This document shows positions 34,517 through 49,956 of a stretch of 64,000 bases of DNA, piece after piece. Within the stretch, counting starts at the first letter, position 1. Each line of letters starts with the position of its first letter. Under the pieces are notes generated by a model, which was not told the origin of the DNA, did no database searches, and saw only the letters and a program-made list of their open reading frames with translations. The stretch lies in contig MCGE01000010.1 of NCBI GenBank assembly GCA_002105175.1, positions 682,001 through 746,000 of the forward strand. The letters are read 5' to 3'. The DNA comes from Absidia repens (lineage: Eukaryota > Mucoromycota > Mucoromycetes > Mucorales > Cunninghamellaceae). The position numbers and the translations under genes were made by a program.

Positions 34517-35728
34517 ATGTCCGACCATAATGCCAATTTGCAACATGAAGTGGAAGATTTGGTCTTTGGATCGGTAAGGAATAAGTAAATCAACGACATA
34601 CATTGTCATATCATCGTCACTTAGTATCGTTCTATTTTAATTTTTTTAAGATAGCAGGCATGGTGGGGAAAGTGGTTGAATATCCTTTTGATACAGTGAA
34701 GGTACGCCTACAGACTCAACCAATGGATCAACCTCATTATACTGGAGCTATGCAATGTATCGCGAAAACAATTCGCCAGGAAGGTGTGACAGGACTATTC
34801 AAGGTATATGCCATTCTTTATAGGAAGACAGTGCACAATACAATGACACGACTAACGATCTGAACGGCGGGTTTCTTTTGATTTAGGGCATGTCTTTACC
34901 GATTATTGGTGCCATGATGGAAAATGCAACACTTTTTGTGGGGTATCGACAAGTGCAACGGTTGATACGATCATACACAGGAAATTATGACGAAAATACA
35001 CCCCTTTCTATGAACCAACTTTTGTTAGCTGGGGCGGGATCAGGAGCACTGGTTTCTTTTGTACTTACGCCTGTGGAATTGATAAAGTGCAAACTTCAAA
35101 TACAACAGCATCATCACGACAATCATCCTCAACAACGATATCGTGGACCAATGCACCTCCTTTCGCACTTGTGGCGTCAGCAAGGAATTTTGGGTTATTA
35201 TCGTGGTTTTATGGCAACAATGCTTCGGGAAACATTTGGCAGCATGTTTTGGTTTGGTGCTTATGAATATACGTGCGCGACTTTTCTTGATCGACGTCGG
35301 CAACTACTAGTTGAGAAAGGCAGGGAATCATCATCATCATCACCGGTGCTTACGAAAAAGGATTTGACTTCGGTGGAATTAATGATTGGTGGTGCAATGG
35401 GTGGTATCGGCTACAATGTGTCGATGTTTCCAGTGGATGTGATCAAATCGATTAGTCAGACTGATGAAGAGTTACGCAAAGGACCTGCTCGGTCGTTTGG
35501 TCAAATAGCAAGAGCAATCTACCGGGATGCGGGCATCAAAGGGTTTTATCGTGGCTGTGGCATTACTGCTCTACGAAGTGCGCCAACATCCGCTATTATA
35601 TTCCTGACATACGTAAGAAATTTTATTTTTATTTATTCAATTTGTCGAAAAAGAAAGAAGGTGCTAATTCTTGCCTTTGAATTATACCGTAGGAACAATT
35701 GACTCAACATGTAGAAATCCCTATATAG
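34517..35728 (+). CDS. ORT1: mitochondrial ornithine carrier
   Basis: Inner-membrane carrier that exports ornithine for arginine synthesis (yeast Ort1/Arg11). Exons 34517-34573, 34651-34803, 34887-35612 and 35693-35728 encode 323 residues. Three carrier repeats are seen, each with a signature: [24 protein letters not shown] and [11 protein letters not shown]. The typical Ort1 wording is present: [45 protein letters not shown], and a last repeat ending in [20 protein letters not shown]. The third signature has Ser-Ile-Ser-Gln where other carriers have RxQ; yeast Ort1 has KSVMQT at the same place. The last coding exon is only 36 nt. Carnitine or basic amino-acid carriers are less likely alternatives. 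Confidence 0.88.
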
Positions 35729-36015
35729 ATAGATATAGATCATAAAAGCAGTCCTTATAGAATATATAGTCATCATCACTAGTTATTATTGTTATTACTG
35801 TTATTATTATACTATTATTAATATAAGATATACCCCTCATACTACTCCACCCTCCCTATTTGCCTTTTTTTAAACCATGGTTGAATAAACTTCATTTTTG
35901 CCCAAGTGCATTTGTCGGTGTTCCAATTATCATCTCTCTCAATTGCCATCTCTCTCCCTTTTCTCTCTTTTTTTAACACTCTTCTTTGACTTCCGCTTTT
36001 TTTTATGTATCTTTT

Positions 36016-39000
36016 ATGGAACACTCCAATGTTTATTCTTACGAAGCATTCAATAGAATCGAACGGTCATCACTTTTGACACTTCCAGCTGTCCAAAGAC
36101 CTTTATCCGTGGAACAAGCTGCTCTCGCAGATGCTAAGGTCCATTCATCTGAAGTTGACAAGGTAAGTATGAAAACTAGACTGAAAAGAAAGAGCCAGAA
36201 AGATCAGGGCTATTCCATCACGAAGACATCTGTGGCTAACTATTTACCCTTTTTTTGTACATTCTTATATATCTTAAGGCCACAGCCCAATGTATGTGCT
36301 GCGATTGGTAAGACGGTGAAATAAAGGGGGAAAACGATTTGGGCTGGTGACTAGTCGAAAAGAAACTATAATAACGACTTCTGTTATATCCACAGCAAGC
36401 TACAGTATCCTGAAATGGTATCTCGGTTTCGCTGTCCCGTTTGTGGAACCGTCAACGATTTGAAGCCACCATTGGAAAAGGTCTGTCTACAAGCCCCTTT
36501 AAATTTACGTGAATTTAGACATATGGTTAGCGACTGCAAAAGGAATGAAACTCTGGATACAACGAATGCCTGCAAAGAATCCTTTTACAAACCAATTGAA
36601 GAGGTGATAGACGCTGTATTTGGAAACTGGATGTGCCTCAATGACAGCTTTTTGAATGTAGGTCTCATATAGTGACAAAACAAGGTTACTCATCTTATAT
36701 CATACTTTTTTTTTTTTTTTTGTTGGCTGTATGACATTTAGGGAAACTCAACAACTACAGAGGATTGCGGTGTAGCACTGGAAGATGTTCGAAGAATGTA
36801 CCGATTGTTGCTGAATTTGGTAAGCGAAAATTAAAGCTACAATTATGGAAATAGTGGTAAAAAAAAAAAGAGAACAAATCATGATCGAACCTAACTCATT
36901 TTGCATTAGCCCATCAATGTCATTAGGGCTATGATGAAAGCCACCGATAAGCTTTTGAAACGTCCTACTGTTCCCCTACGCCGGATGAGTGATATTCGAT
37001 TCCTTTTGATTATATTGGAGGTAAGTCATGTTGCTCTATGTAATTTAATTTATGATATAATATTTACTCATTTTATTATTTTGATAACAGAATCCAATAC
37101 TGGCTCAGCACAATTTTCCAGCGGAAACAAAATATCACTACAATATTCTTCAACACGTTTTTGGGCTTCTCAGCTGTCTAAATAATGAATGCCATCATGC
37201 TCTGGTCAATTGGTTTTCAAGGTAAAACGTAATACCAAAAAGGGGGCGGGGAGAGAAGAGGGCGAATTGTTATGCTTGTTATGATTAACATTGCATTTTT
37301 GAATTAGATATTCTTCGAACATGTTTGTGAAGCAGGTGGAACTGGTGCACAACTTCATGGCCCATCGTATTTCTCGCGCATTGAAAAGCAAACGGGATTT
37401 ACCAAAAGCTTATGAATCCGATTGGAAAGTGGCCAGTGCAGCTCGTGTTATGGCTTTATTATGTAAGTTTTATACTGTTGTACGACAATATGCATTATAT
37501 TAAACCTGATTTATTAATATTGAATAGTTGCAGCCAATCAACAATCGAACAAAACTGTCCTATCCAATTTTTACAACACCATGGTTGATTATATCCATTT
37601 GATGAAGGACTTTGAATCATGGCAATCTCGATCAGGGTAAGAAAAGCAAACAATTTCAGAAGCAACAACAAAAGATTAGATAATACTAATACATCCATTT
37701 TTTCATGTTTAGCAAATTTTCCTTTTGCCAATATCCATTTTTGATCGGTATGGGTGCCAAAATGCAAATCATGGAATCTGATGCTAAACAACAAATGGAA
37801 ATCAAGCGACGGGAAGCTTTCTTCAATATGTTATTTCATCAACGTGCTTCAGCGCCGTATCTGATGCTAAGTATTCGACGGAACTATCTCATTGATGATT
37901 CTTTACGCCAGGTAAGAAACCCCCCAACTAATAACCAATCTTAAACTAAACGATTCTTATTCACTCATTCCATAAAATTAGTTAGTACAACACGAATTAG
38001 ACCTTAAAAAACTGTTGCGAATCGAATTTGTTGGTGAAGATGGGGTTGATGCCGGTGGGCTCCGCAAGGAATGGTTTTTACTCTTGGTGCGATCTCTGTT
38101 TGACCCTCAATATGGCATGTTTACCTACGATGAAGAAAGTAGCCTATGTTGGTTCAATCCTGGCAGTTTTGAAAACGAAGATCAATTCTTTTTGGTAGGA
38201 TTAGTACTTGGACTTGCTATCTACAATTCTACCATTCTGGACATTCATCTACCTTTAGTATGCTACAAAAAATTACTGGATCAAAAAGTAGGCTTGGAGG
38301 ATCTGGAGGATTTCCAACCGGGTTTGGCGCGTGGACTGTCGCAGCTCTTGATTTATGATGGTGATGTGGAATCCACCTTTTGTCGGTCATTTGTGATGGA
38401 ACTGGATATTTACGGTGAAAGACAAATTATACCCTTATTGCCAGATGGAGAAAACATTATGGTCAACAACAGCAACTGTGCTCATTATGTAGATCTTTAT
38501 GTGGATTACGTCCTCAATAAAACTGTAGAACGACAATTTGGTGCTTTTCAACGAGGGTTTTATCATATGTGTGGAGGAAACGCCCTTTCAGTAAGTAGCG
38601 ATATGAATCTTTGATTACCAAACTCAGTACTAACCGATGGTGGTGGTGGTGCGTGTTAAATAGCTATTCCGACCTGATGAAATTGAATTGCTTGTACGTG
38701 GTAGTGATAAACCTCTCGACATTGATCTACTTCGAAGTCGTACGGAATACCATGGCTTCAAAGAAGATGATCCTATTATTGGGTAAGCTAAAAACCATTA
38801 TAAGTGTGTTGTATATACATTTCTAAAAACGATGTAGGACTGTACTAATCCTTTTATATATATATATATATATATATTATAGTTACTTTTGGAATATAAT
38901 CAAAAAGATGGAACCGACGATGCAACGAAAGCTATTGATGTTTGTTACAGGAAGTGATCGTATACCAGCGACGGGAGCAAGTCAGCTATATCTTCAAATT

Positions 39001-39147
39001 ACTTGTGGTGGTGAAGATATTGGTCGCCTGCCATCAGCTCATACCTGCTTTAACCAGCTCATTCTTTACCAGCATGCAACTCAAGATCGCTTACAAAAGG
39101 TACTAGAAATGGCTATATTGGAAAGTCAAGGCTTTTATGTCAAGTAG
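36016..39147 (+). CDS. HUL4: HECT-type E3 ubiquitin ligase, Hul4-like
   Basis: Transfers ubiquitin through a catalytic Cys. Twelve exons (36016-36162, 36279-36307, 36396-36657, 36742-36819, 36910-37020, 37091-37221, 37308-37462, 37528-37636, 37713-37911, 37982-38590, 38664-38782, 38883-39147) encode 737 residues. A treble-clef-like zinc motif lies early: CMCCDCKLQYP then FRCPVCGTVNDL, which is characteristic of Hul4 proteins. The HECT domain fills the last 370 residues: FVGEDGVDAGGLRKEW, FEN.DQFFLVGLVLGLAIYN, and the catalytic Cys in LPSAHTCFNQL (TGC at 39046-39048). It ends GFYVK. The 29-nt exon 2 carries three cysteines of the zinc motif. Confidence 0.92.
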
Positions 39148-39390
39148 TTTAGCATTGCTTAGATTAGCTTTACCCTTCGCATTATTTTTATTTACAATTT
39201 GGGGAAGTTCGCAAATAAAAAAGGAAACCAATCCATGCCACTTTTTTCATTTACCGCTCGTTACTCCCACGCATCAAATCAAACCCTTCCCTTCTGACAC
39301 TTTTTTTTTTGTCTTCCATTTTTTATTTTTTATTTTTATTTTTTTTTATCCTTTTTGTCTCTGAAATTTTTACTACGACTTTTGCAATAA

Positions 39391-42361
<2,971 letters not shown>

Positions 42362-42619
42362 GCTAGTTATAATTTATTAAATTGTTTTTATTTTTTATTT
42401 GTGCGAATGATCTACAATAAAAGCCAATGCATATTTCATATTTTTTTTTTTTTTTTGTTGATGGACGGACAGTGGTTGAAGCATGAAAGTTGACATGATT
42501 TCAAATGGCGACTTCGGCGAAAATTCAAGTCACAAGCATAAGCCTTTTTCTATCCAGGAATTTTTTCGGGGAACCTTTTTTTTTTTTTTTCTCATTCATA
42601 TTTTTTGATCGAAACTAAA

Positions 42620-44863
42620 ATGGCTTACACCGAAACTGCAGTCAAACGAAAGGATGGGCCCGAAGCACACACCGAGCAACCCAAGAAATCGAAGATTGGT
42701 AAGAAACAAAAGTGAATTAACAATCAATGTTGTGGTTACGAGACAGATCGTTAGATCTTTCTCAATTGACACTCAAGCTGATTCTATAGAATATACTAAC
42801 TCACCTGTTTATATATATATATATATATATATAGAATCACGTATGGAACAAAGGAATACACGCAAGGAACGAAAGGCTCATGATCGCAGCTTTGACATGA
42901 TCACTGAAGCCAAAAAAGTATGGGAACAACTTCGACGTGGTGATATCAAACGGGAAGAACAAAAAGCTCTGATGGAAAAGATGATGACCATTATCCAAGG
43001 ACGAGTGCAGGACGTAAGTTGAGAAATGTGTGAGCGGAACATCATCAATTCATTGACATATGGTTTACTCTATTGTAGGTTATTTTCAAACATGATGCTT
43101 CTCGTATGATCCAAACCTGTTTGAAAAAGGGGAATGGTGAACAGCGCAATCAAATCACTGAAGAACTAAAGGGGAAATATGAAGTCTTGTCGAAATCCAT
43201 GTATGGCAAGTTTATTGTACTCAAGGCTTTGGAATATTGGTAAGTCATTGCTTTAAAATAAAGAGAAATCAATGTTTTATGATTATGAATGGCACTGACT
43301 GACACAACCCTCTCTCTCTTTTTTTTTTTTTTTTTTTTTACAACCTAGTCACTGGCAAAGAGATAGCATCTTATCTGAATTCCGCACCCATGTCCGCAAG
43401 CTAATTCGACACAAGGAAGCTTCATCTGTCATTGAAGGTTTTTATGCTCAATTCTCCACAGCTGCTCAGCGCAATGAATTATTGGCCGAATTCTATGGTC
43501 CTGAAATGACGCTCTTCAACAACGCTGGCTCTAGCAAAACCTTGGAAAATTTATTGGAAACTATGCCTGAAAAGAAAGAACCTGTGCTCAAATATATGGC
43601 TGATATGTTAAAGGGATGTCTTGACAAGGGAACTTTGGTCCATAGCATCGTGCACAAGGCTTTGCTGCAATATTTGACTTTGGCTGATGCAAAGGGTCGT
43701 GATGAATTGATGTCTTTACTCCGGGATAGCTTGCAAGAAATCGTGCATACTCGTGAAGGTGCCCGCGTGGCCATGCTTTGTTTATCGTACTCATCTCCCA
43801 AGGACAAGAAAGCGATTATCAAATCCTTCAAGCCCTTCCTCAGCAAAATCGCTCAAGACGAACATGGTTATCTTGTATTGTTGCGTTTATTGGATGTGAC
43901 TGATGATACCGTTTTGGTCGCAAAAGCTGTGGTTGATGTAAGTTAAATGATAAGCCCTTTTATTATCTGGTCATATGATACTAAACTTTTATTGGGGTAC
44001 CTTTTATGATCTTTTCTTTCTTATATAGGAACTCTGCAAACATGCCAAAGAACTATTTGCTGACAAATTTGGTCGTCGATTCTTCCTATACATCTTGACT
44101 GGACGTAATACCCGGTACTTATCCCCGGAAACTGTGCAGCAATTGGTAGCGGGCGACGAAATCAGCACAAGCAAGAAAGACTTGAAGGTAAAGGCAACTG
44201 AACTCCTCTCTGCAAGCTCTCCCTCCTTGATCAAGATGGTGAAAAATGATGCCCCTGTGTTGATGCGGGAAAAGATGTCATCTCAAGTTGTACAAGAAAT
44301 CATGCTTCATGCAGTTGGTAGGGCCATATATTTAGTAACAAAATAATGAAATGCAGTGATGATTTTATTTAACAGTTTCAATTTTTAAATTTTAATAGGT
44401 GATAAATCTGATGCCATTAATGCCATCTTGGAATTGGTGAACGAAAACATTGAAAAGGAAAATCATGTCATGGAACATCGATTTGCTAACCGTATTATCA
44501 AAGCTATGGTGAAGGCGGATTCATCAGAAACAGAAAACGACAAAGGTAAAATTGAATAGGACAATGCCTGTTATTGCTAAATTATTAGACGGTGTATCTA
44601 ACCATCATTTTTGTTATTGATTGATTTTAGCTGTTGAACCTTTGAACTTCGCCCCTCAGTTACTGGATATTATCCGTCCTAACATCGGTCATTTTGCAAC
44701 CAATCATGGTAGTTTTGTTGTCCTTGCGCTTGCAGAAGAACCATCCACTGCAAAAGAAGTCAAGAAGGAACTCAAGTCTCTCAAGAAAGAAATCAAGCAA
44801 GCTGCTGAAGACAAAAACCCTGGTGCTGTGAAATTATTGGAACTTTTGAACGACAAAAAATAG
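42620..44863 (+). CDS. PUF6: Puf6/PUM3-type pumilio-repeat nucleolar protein
   Basis: Acts in 60S ribosome assembly and in yeast also represses ASH1 mRNA. Seven exons (42620-42698, 42835-43013, 43079-43239, 43349-43937, 44029-44317, 44399-44545, 44631-44863) encode 558 residues. After a short basic N-terminus come helical repeats, for example VIFKHDASRMIQTCLKKG, MYGKFIVLKALEYC, IRHKEASSVIEGFY, VHTREGARVAMLCL and IAQDEHGYLVLLRLLDVTDD. These match the Puf6 pattern rather than the RNA-specific eight-repeat PUF proteins. The acceptor at 42833 sits directly on a (TA)n tract; an alternative acceptor at about 42789 would add an in-frame segment. Neighbouring EFL1 is also a 60S assembly factor, but they are far apart and this is probably chance. 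Confidence 0.93.
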
Positions 44864-47217
44864 ATTAGTTTTCCATTTTATTATTATCCTTATTTTTAGT
44901 TATTTTTTTTTACACATACTATCCCCTTCTTTTTTCATCTTTACTGTTTGACTTCGTTTTTTTTCTTTATTTTTTGTATTTTGTATATCAGCATTCCTTA
45001 CGCATTCTTTTTCACAATAAACTTGAAATATATTCATCATAGTTATTTATTTATCTATTGTTACAATATTTGTGATTGCTGTCTCGTCTACTTTTTTTTT
45101 TTTCATTGTGGCATCATTTAGACCATATTACTTCGTGCTGTATTTAAGTGCTGTAGAACAAAAAGAGGAGGGATTCTGGGTCTGAGAGGCGAGGGTAGAG
45201 GCGGATAGGCATGAGTTATGAAGAGGGTAGGCATGTATACCGAACCATATTCGAAGAGTAATCTCATCATATCACATGAAACACATTTTATGACACACTA
45301 TTGAATATCGAGGACGTTTATTGATGACATATGATTTATCAAAAAAAAAAAAAAAAAAAGTATTGTAGAATAAACACAATGTAAATTAAATCAAGATAGT
45401 AGCAATTCTATGGGGAATTATAAGGTATTTTACATTAAGAGGAAATAGGTGGGGTAATTCATTCTATACTATGATGGATGACAAAAGAATTTTACAGTAG
45501 GGGAGAGAAACAAAACGAGGTCAAGTCGCCCTATATTGAATGCAAAGACAGTGTGAGAAGAGAATCACCATACTGACGGTTATGAGTGTTGAAAGTTTCC
45601 GTATTGAGAAGAGAGAACCACTATACTGTCGGTGTTGACTATTATCCTAACAAGAGGAGTTCGTATGCTGCCAATTTTAAATGTTCGTAGTACTGTAAAC
45701 CCACCTTTGATTTCGCATGGTGTGGACCCAGAAAATATTTTAAATGCCGCACACGTGAATTTTTTATTTTCCCTCATTTCCTTTTTTTTTTTCTTTTTTC
45801 CCTTCTTTTTTCTTCACCATTGTGGGACTATGAAGTTAGATTGGCCTAGGTTTAGTTTAGAAGGCTTTTCAGCTCAGGGATTAAAAGATGCATGGCGAAA
45901 CCCTTTCATTGTGGATGTAGGATCTGAAGGCCTCGTTAGTTGGTTTTTTGGAGCCTTCATTAGCTTAGCTTAATGTTAGCTTGTCCATAGTTTGTTTCTA
46001 TACTAAATAAAATATGTCTCTTTTTACTTGCTTCAATAGCAAAATGTTCAATTTTTTTATGTCTTGTGCAATAGATCTCTTTTATACTACCATTGCCGTC
46101 TTTTATTAGTATTGACGGTTGTTGTGTTTCAATAAAAGGTATCCCTCTACTCTTTCTCATGACTTACACAACATATAGTTTAGATTCCTGTTAAAACTGC
46201 CCGTTTAGATTAGTACTAACCATCCTTTTAGATCTCCAAATAGTTTCACTCATTCTATCCCCATCGGACTTCATTTAGTTTAGTATCTACTATACTCCCT
46301 TTAAATAAAATATACCTTTTTATTACCTATCATCTGACCCTTTATATATAAACATAGTCTTGTTTGTGGCTATTTTGTGAGTACCCCATCGAACACTAGC
46401 TTTCTAGCTCACATGTCCTGGCTACTTTTTCCCCAGAGCTCCAGTGACTAATTTGTGGTGTTAGGTCACTTAATATGAAACTTGACTCTATTATCCCTCT
46501 ATCGTTCATATTAGTTGACCTTGACCGTATCTTTCCATATAAAATATTAGAGCCTCCACTATACTGAACCGACCATATATATCCCACTTATTGTTGCCAT
46601 TGCATACGTTATAATAAAAAGATCGTAATACGTACCCAAACAAAGACGAGCTGGGTGCTATGATAAAAAGTCGCTAAATGGGGGAGGGGTTCTAATCCTG
46701 TCCCATCAAAGTCTAAATTCCACAAACTCCTTTCTTTTCAGGAGAGAGGAGGGTGTCATATAGGTGTGAGTGGGGTTCTCCAAATAGTACATCTAGAGAC
46801 ATTAAAAACATCTCGGCTCTATTATTATATTCCCGATAATATAGCAAGACGCTATTTTCTCTTTAAAATTGGATACTGTATGTGCATTCCCCCATCTACG
46901 GTATCTACATATAGTTAATTAATATTACTGGGGATGACACTATCAGCAAGTTAAACAATACCCTTATGATATGAAATTTCAATGGAATTTTTTTTTTCAT
47001 GTAAATCTTCACAAAAAAATAAAAATATCAGATTGCACAAACATTTCATTACAGCACACAGACACATCACATTTCACATCACCAAAGTGATAAGACAAAA
47101 AATTTTGTAATAAAAATGTTTTGTTTTTTTTATTTGCATTATGAATGAGTAAAATATATACATATGTGGGATATAAAAGTGATCAAGTTCGCTAAAAGGG
47201 GATAAAAACATATGTGT
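44864..47217. other. gene-poor gap with repeat copy C
   Basis: Convergent 3' ends of PUF6 and DCN1 flank this gap. It carries repeat copy C at 45737-46250, an A18 run near 45341 and otherwise AT-rich DNA. No supported gene. Confidence 0.6.
45737..46250 (+). repeat. dispersed repeat family, copy C
   Basis: Blocks in the same order as copy A: ATTTTAAATGCCGCACACGTG (CACGTG at 45752-45757), pyrimidine tract, TTTAGTTTAGAAGGC, core GGGATTAAAAGATGCATGG at about 45877, GAAGGC...GCCTTC, GTCCATAGTTTG, AATAAAATATGTCTC, TTGCTTCAATAG, GTTTCAATAAAAGGTATCC and GATTAGTACTAACC. Similarity to copy A continues upstream (GTATTGAGAAGAGAGAACC at about 45600). A 47-codon open frame through the core is discussed under rejected items. 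Confidence 0.85.
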
Positions 47218-48470
47218 CTAATGTTCCATTGTATTCAGCCGCCAATTCACATAATCATCAAATAATACAGGCCCTACAAAACGAATAAAATTAAATGGCA
47301 TCCGCCTCGCCCCAGTAGAATGTAAGTAAAAATAACACATAATATTTCGGTAAACTACTCACATGAGGAAGTGCTATCATAGCCTTCGAGGTCATTGGGT
47401 ACTGTTCGTATAAAGTCCAATAAGCTTGACCATTGATCTATTAAAGAAAAGGAAAATAGCGTGAGTTTTATTACGTTCTACCGTAGCCCAATGGAATAGG
47501 CTATATTTACCTTTATTGATGACTTTGACTGGTTTCGTAACCTATATATAAAAATAAAATAGTAAGCATGTTAAATCCAAGGTTTGAACTAGTAATAGTA
47601 ATCTTACCCGAATGAATTCTAAAAAACTTGATATATGGTTACTGTTTTCATCCAATAGCAGTCTCCATAAAGCCAATGCGACATCCACATCCATACTCTT
47701 TTGGCCACTAGTCTTTCCAAAACCATAGGCGTACTGGTAAAATCGCTTGAATTCAACATCGTTTTCCAGGGCCTTTTTCCAAGTCGGTAATACTGCTTTC
47801 AATTGTTCCGCAGAGTCTAACCTATTATACAATGTAGTTAAATCTTAGATGACATTTGGATGCTTCTACCGTTTTTGTTCTTCTAGCTTTACCGTAAATT
47901 GGTCATAGCGTCCATCCATTCCTGTTTTGTAAAATAGCCCATTCTACTGGCATTCATTTTCCAACCAATCAAAATTGGGTATACCTATAACATGAACACA
48001 GTATGTAAAGTTTTTAGGTGAGTGAATCAAAGGGCTTTTTCCTTTAGTGTTTATTGACTTACACTTTCCAAAGAGACCCCTATGTCTTCAAAAAATTGTT
48101 GTGCCCCCTCAGGTGTGATGTTTCCGTTTGGATCGTCAACGTCCTTGTAAGCTTGGTACCATTTTTCGCAGGTAGTGGAGGTGAACTAGAATGGAGAAGG
48201 AAAAATAGCGTCAGTAAATATTAATCAAGACGGAGTAATCAAATATTCTTACTTTCGTCGTCGCTTTGCTATAATAAAGTAAATATAATGGATTAATAAG
48301 TGATGTATAAAAATCCAGATTTCTAGGCCATGCTTTTACCTTGCTTTAGTAGCAGATGCTCTTTTTGTTTTCTTTGCTACTGTTTCTGACGTAACATTTG
48401 TTGCTGGTTTTTGACGTTTTATTCCTTTTTTAGTGGTGGTATCGACTGCCGTTTTACGCTTCGGAGGCAT
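47218..48470 (-). CDS. DCN1: DCN1-like cullin neddylation factor (DCUN1D4/5 type)
   Basis: E3-like scaffold that helps Ubc12 put NEDD8 on cullins. Eight exons from 48470 down: 48470-48340, a 16-nt exon 48268-48253, then about 48187-48062, 47988-47893, 47821-47607, 47542-47511, 47437-47363 and 47273-47218. The N-terminus is basic (PPKRKTAVDTTTKKGIKRQ) and has no UBA domain, as in DCUN1D4/5. The PONY domain follows: CEKWYQAYKDVDDPNGNITPEG, GWKMNASRMGYFTKQEW, the DVDVALALWRLLLDE segment, and the Dcn1 signature NKDQWSSLLDFIRTVP ... YDSTSSWPVLFDDYVNW. This end pairs with the cullin WHB domain in known structures. Head-to-head with the MTM1-like gene 174 bp away. Confidence 0.9.
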
Positions 48471-48644
48471 GATTAACGTAAAAAGTAATTTATAAAGGTG
48501 GATCGTTTTGACCTCTCAAAAAAAAAAAAAAAAAAAAAAAAAGGAAGGCGGTATTTGAAAAATAATGTGTCATTTTTCATTTCACCCCAATTTTTTTTTT
48601 TTTCCTTTTCCCTTTCAGTTGTTCCTTCCGTTCTCATTCATTTC
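48471..48644. promoter_or_regulatory. 174-bp bidirectional promoter DCN1/MTM1
   Basis: The two start codons are 174 bp apart. The interval holds an A24 tract (48519-48542) on the DCN1 side, a T-rich tract (48592-48605) and a CTTTTCCCTTTC leader on the MTM1 side. No clear TATA box. Shared control is inferred from spacing. Confidence 0.5.
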
Positions 48645-49956
48645 ATGGCAACCACTACAACTACATCAACGACTTCAACTGAAAAACTGATCTCAGCTTG
48701 TGCTGGTGCATTGGTAACATCACTCTTAGTAACACCTATGGATGTCGTCAAACTACGACTTCAAACACAACAGAAGCAACCCAACCTAAAGCCCAGCACC
48801 TGCTGCCAACTCACCAACATTGTTACTAGTCGACACCGAGAAATCCCCTCTTGCTCTTGGCATCACAATATTAATCATACAACAGCAACAACACTTCGAT
48901 CTTCTTCATCAAAGCAACAAGTAGCAAGTCTTCATGAATGTATTCATAGTGGTTCAGCTCGACAACCCTTGATATTTAAAGGCACCCTGGTAAGTCAGTG
49001 GAGGGGGAGAGTCTATTTTCTATTTGTGAACTAATTTGCATCTTTTAACATTATACATTTTGTTTATTAGGATGGTTTGTACAAAATAATTCGATATGAA
49101 GGTGCAACGGCACTTTGGAAAGGCTTATCACCAGCTCTTGTCATGTCTGTCCCTGCGAATGTCATTTACTTTGTTGGTTACGACTATCTCCGAGATATCA
49201 TTCGACCATATACCTCTTCAACAATGAATAACAAAGATTACTCCCCTTTGGTGGCCGGAGGTATTGCTCGAACTATAGCTGTTGCGGTTATATCACCTAT
49301 TGAACTTTTCCGTACAAGGCTGCAAGCAACTACAGGTGTCAATGACTTTCGGCGTAAGTAAAAAAAAAATTACTGATTTGTATGTATTTGCATCATTTAA
49401 CTTGATGTTTTATTGCTTTCATTATTATAGATGTATTCAAAGGTGTCATTAAGATGGTGGAGAAATCAGGTCCCGTGGCTTTATGGCGTGGTTTACCCCC
49501 AACTCTGTATAGGGATGTCCCATTCTCTGCCATATACTGGATGGGATATGAGGAAAGCAAGCAAGCCTTACTAGTCCATTATCCCGAAATGAATGGATTA
49601 CAAGCATCGTTCTTTGCTGGCGCTTTCTCTGGCATGGTAAGTCAATCCCCTCCCCCACATAGGCGCATTCATTTCATCTTTTATTTATATGTATTTATAT
49701 TTGTTAGATTGCAGCTGGTCTGACAACACCTTTTGATGTGGCAAAAACAACACGACAAGTAGATGCGGGTCGTGGGAAATTGGAAAGTACGCGTGTGCCT
49801 GACATATTGAAGCATATATACAAACAAGATGGTGTACATGGACTTTTCCGGGGATTATCAGCAAGATTGGCGAAAGTAGCTCCTTCATGTGCCATCATGA
49901 TATACTTTTATGAATTCGGAAAAGTCTTATTTGCTGACCAACATCAACAACACTGA
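48645..49956 (+). CDS. MTM1: mitochondrial carrier, Mtm1/SLC25A39-SLC25A40 family
   Basis: Inner-membrane carrier; the animal members import glutathione and yeast Mtm1 affects manganese/iron handling. Exons 48645-48989, 49071-49353, 49431-49636 and 49708-49956 encode 360 residues. Carrier signatures are PMDVVKLRLQTQ, PIELFRTRLQAT and PFDVAKTTRQVD, and ALWKGLSPALVMSVPANVIYF fits the family closely. A long first matrix loop (residues about 42-115) contains four cysteines at 53, 54, 70 and 99 in an otherwise Ser/Thr/His-rich segment. Only Mtm1/SLC25A39/40 carriers have such a loop; in human SLC25A39 loop cysteines bind an iron-sulfur cluster that links stability to glutathione level. Assignment by sequence; substrate inferred. 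Confidence 0.88.

Noticed and set aside
45834..45973. Open frame of 47 codons through the core of repeat copy C, also open in copy E (SLEG.SAQGL.DAW.NPFI and FG.FISL)
   Set aside because: Between C and E nearly all differences in this frame change the residue, and copies A, B and D carry 1-nt indels or stops. This pattern does not suggest a protein under selection.
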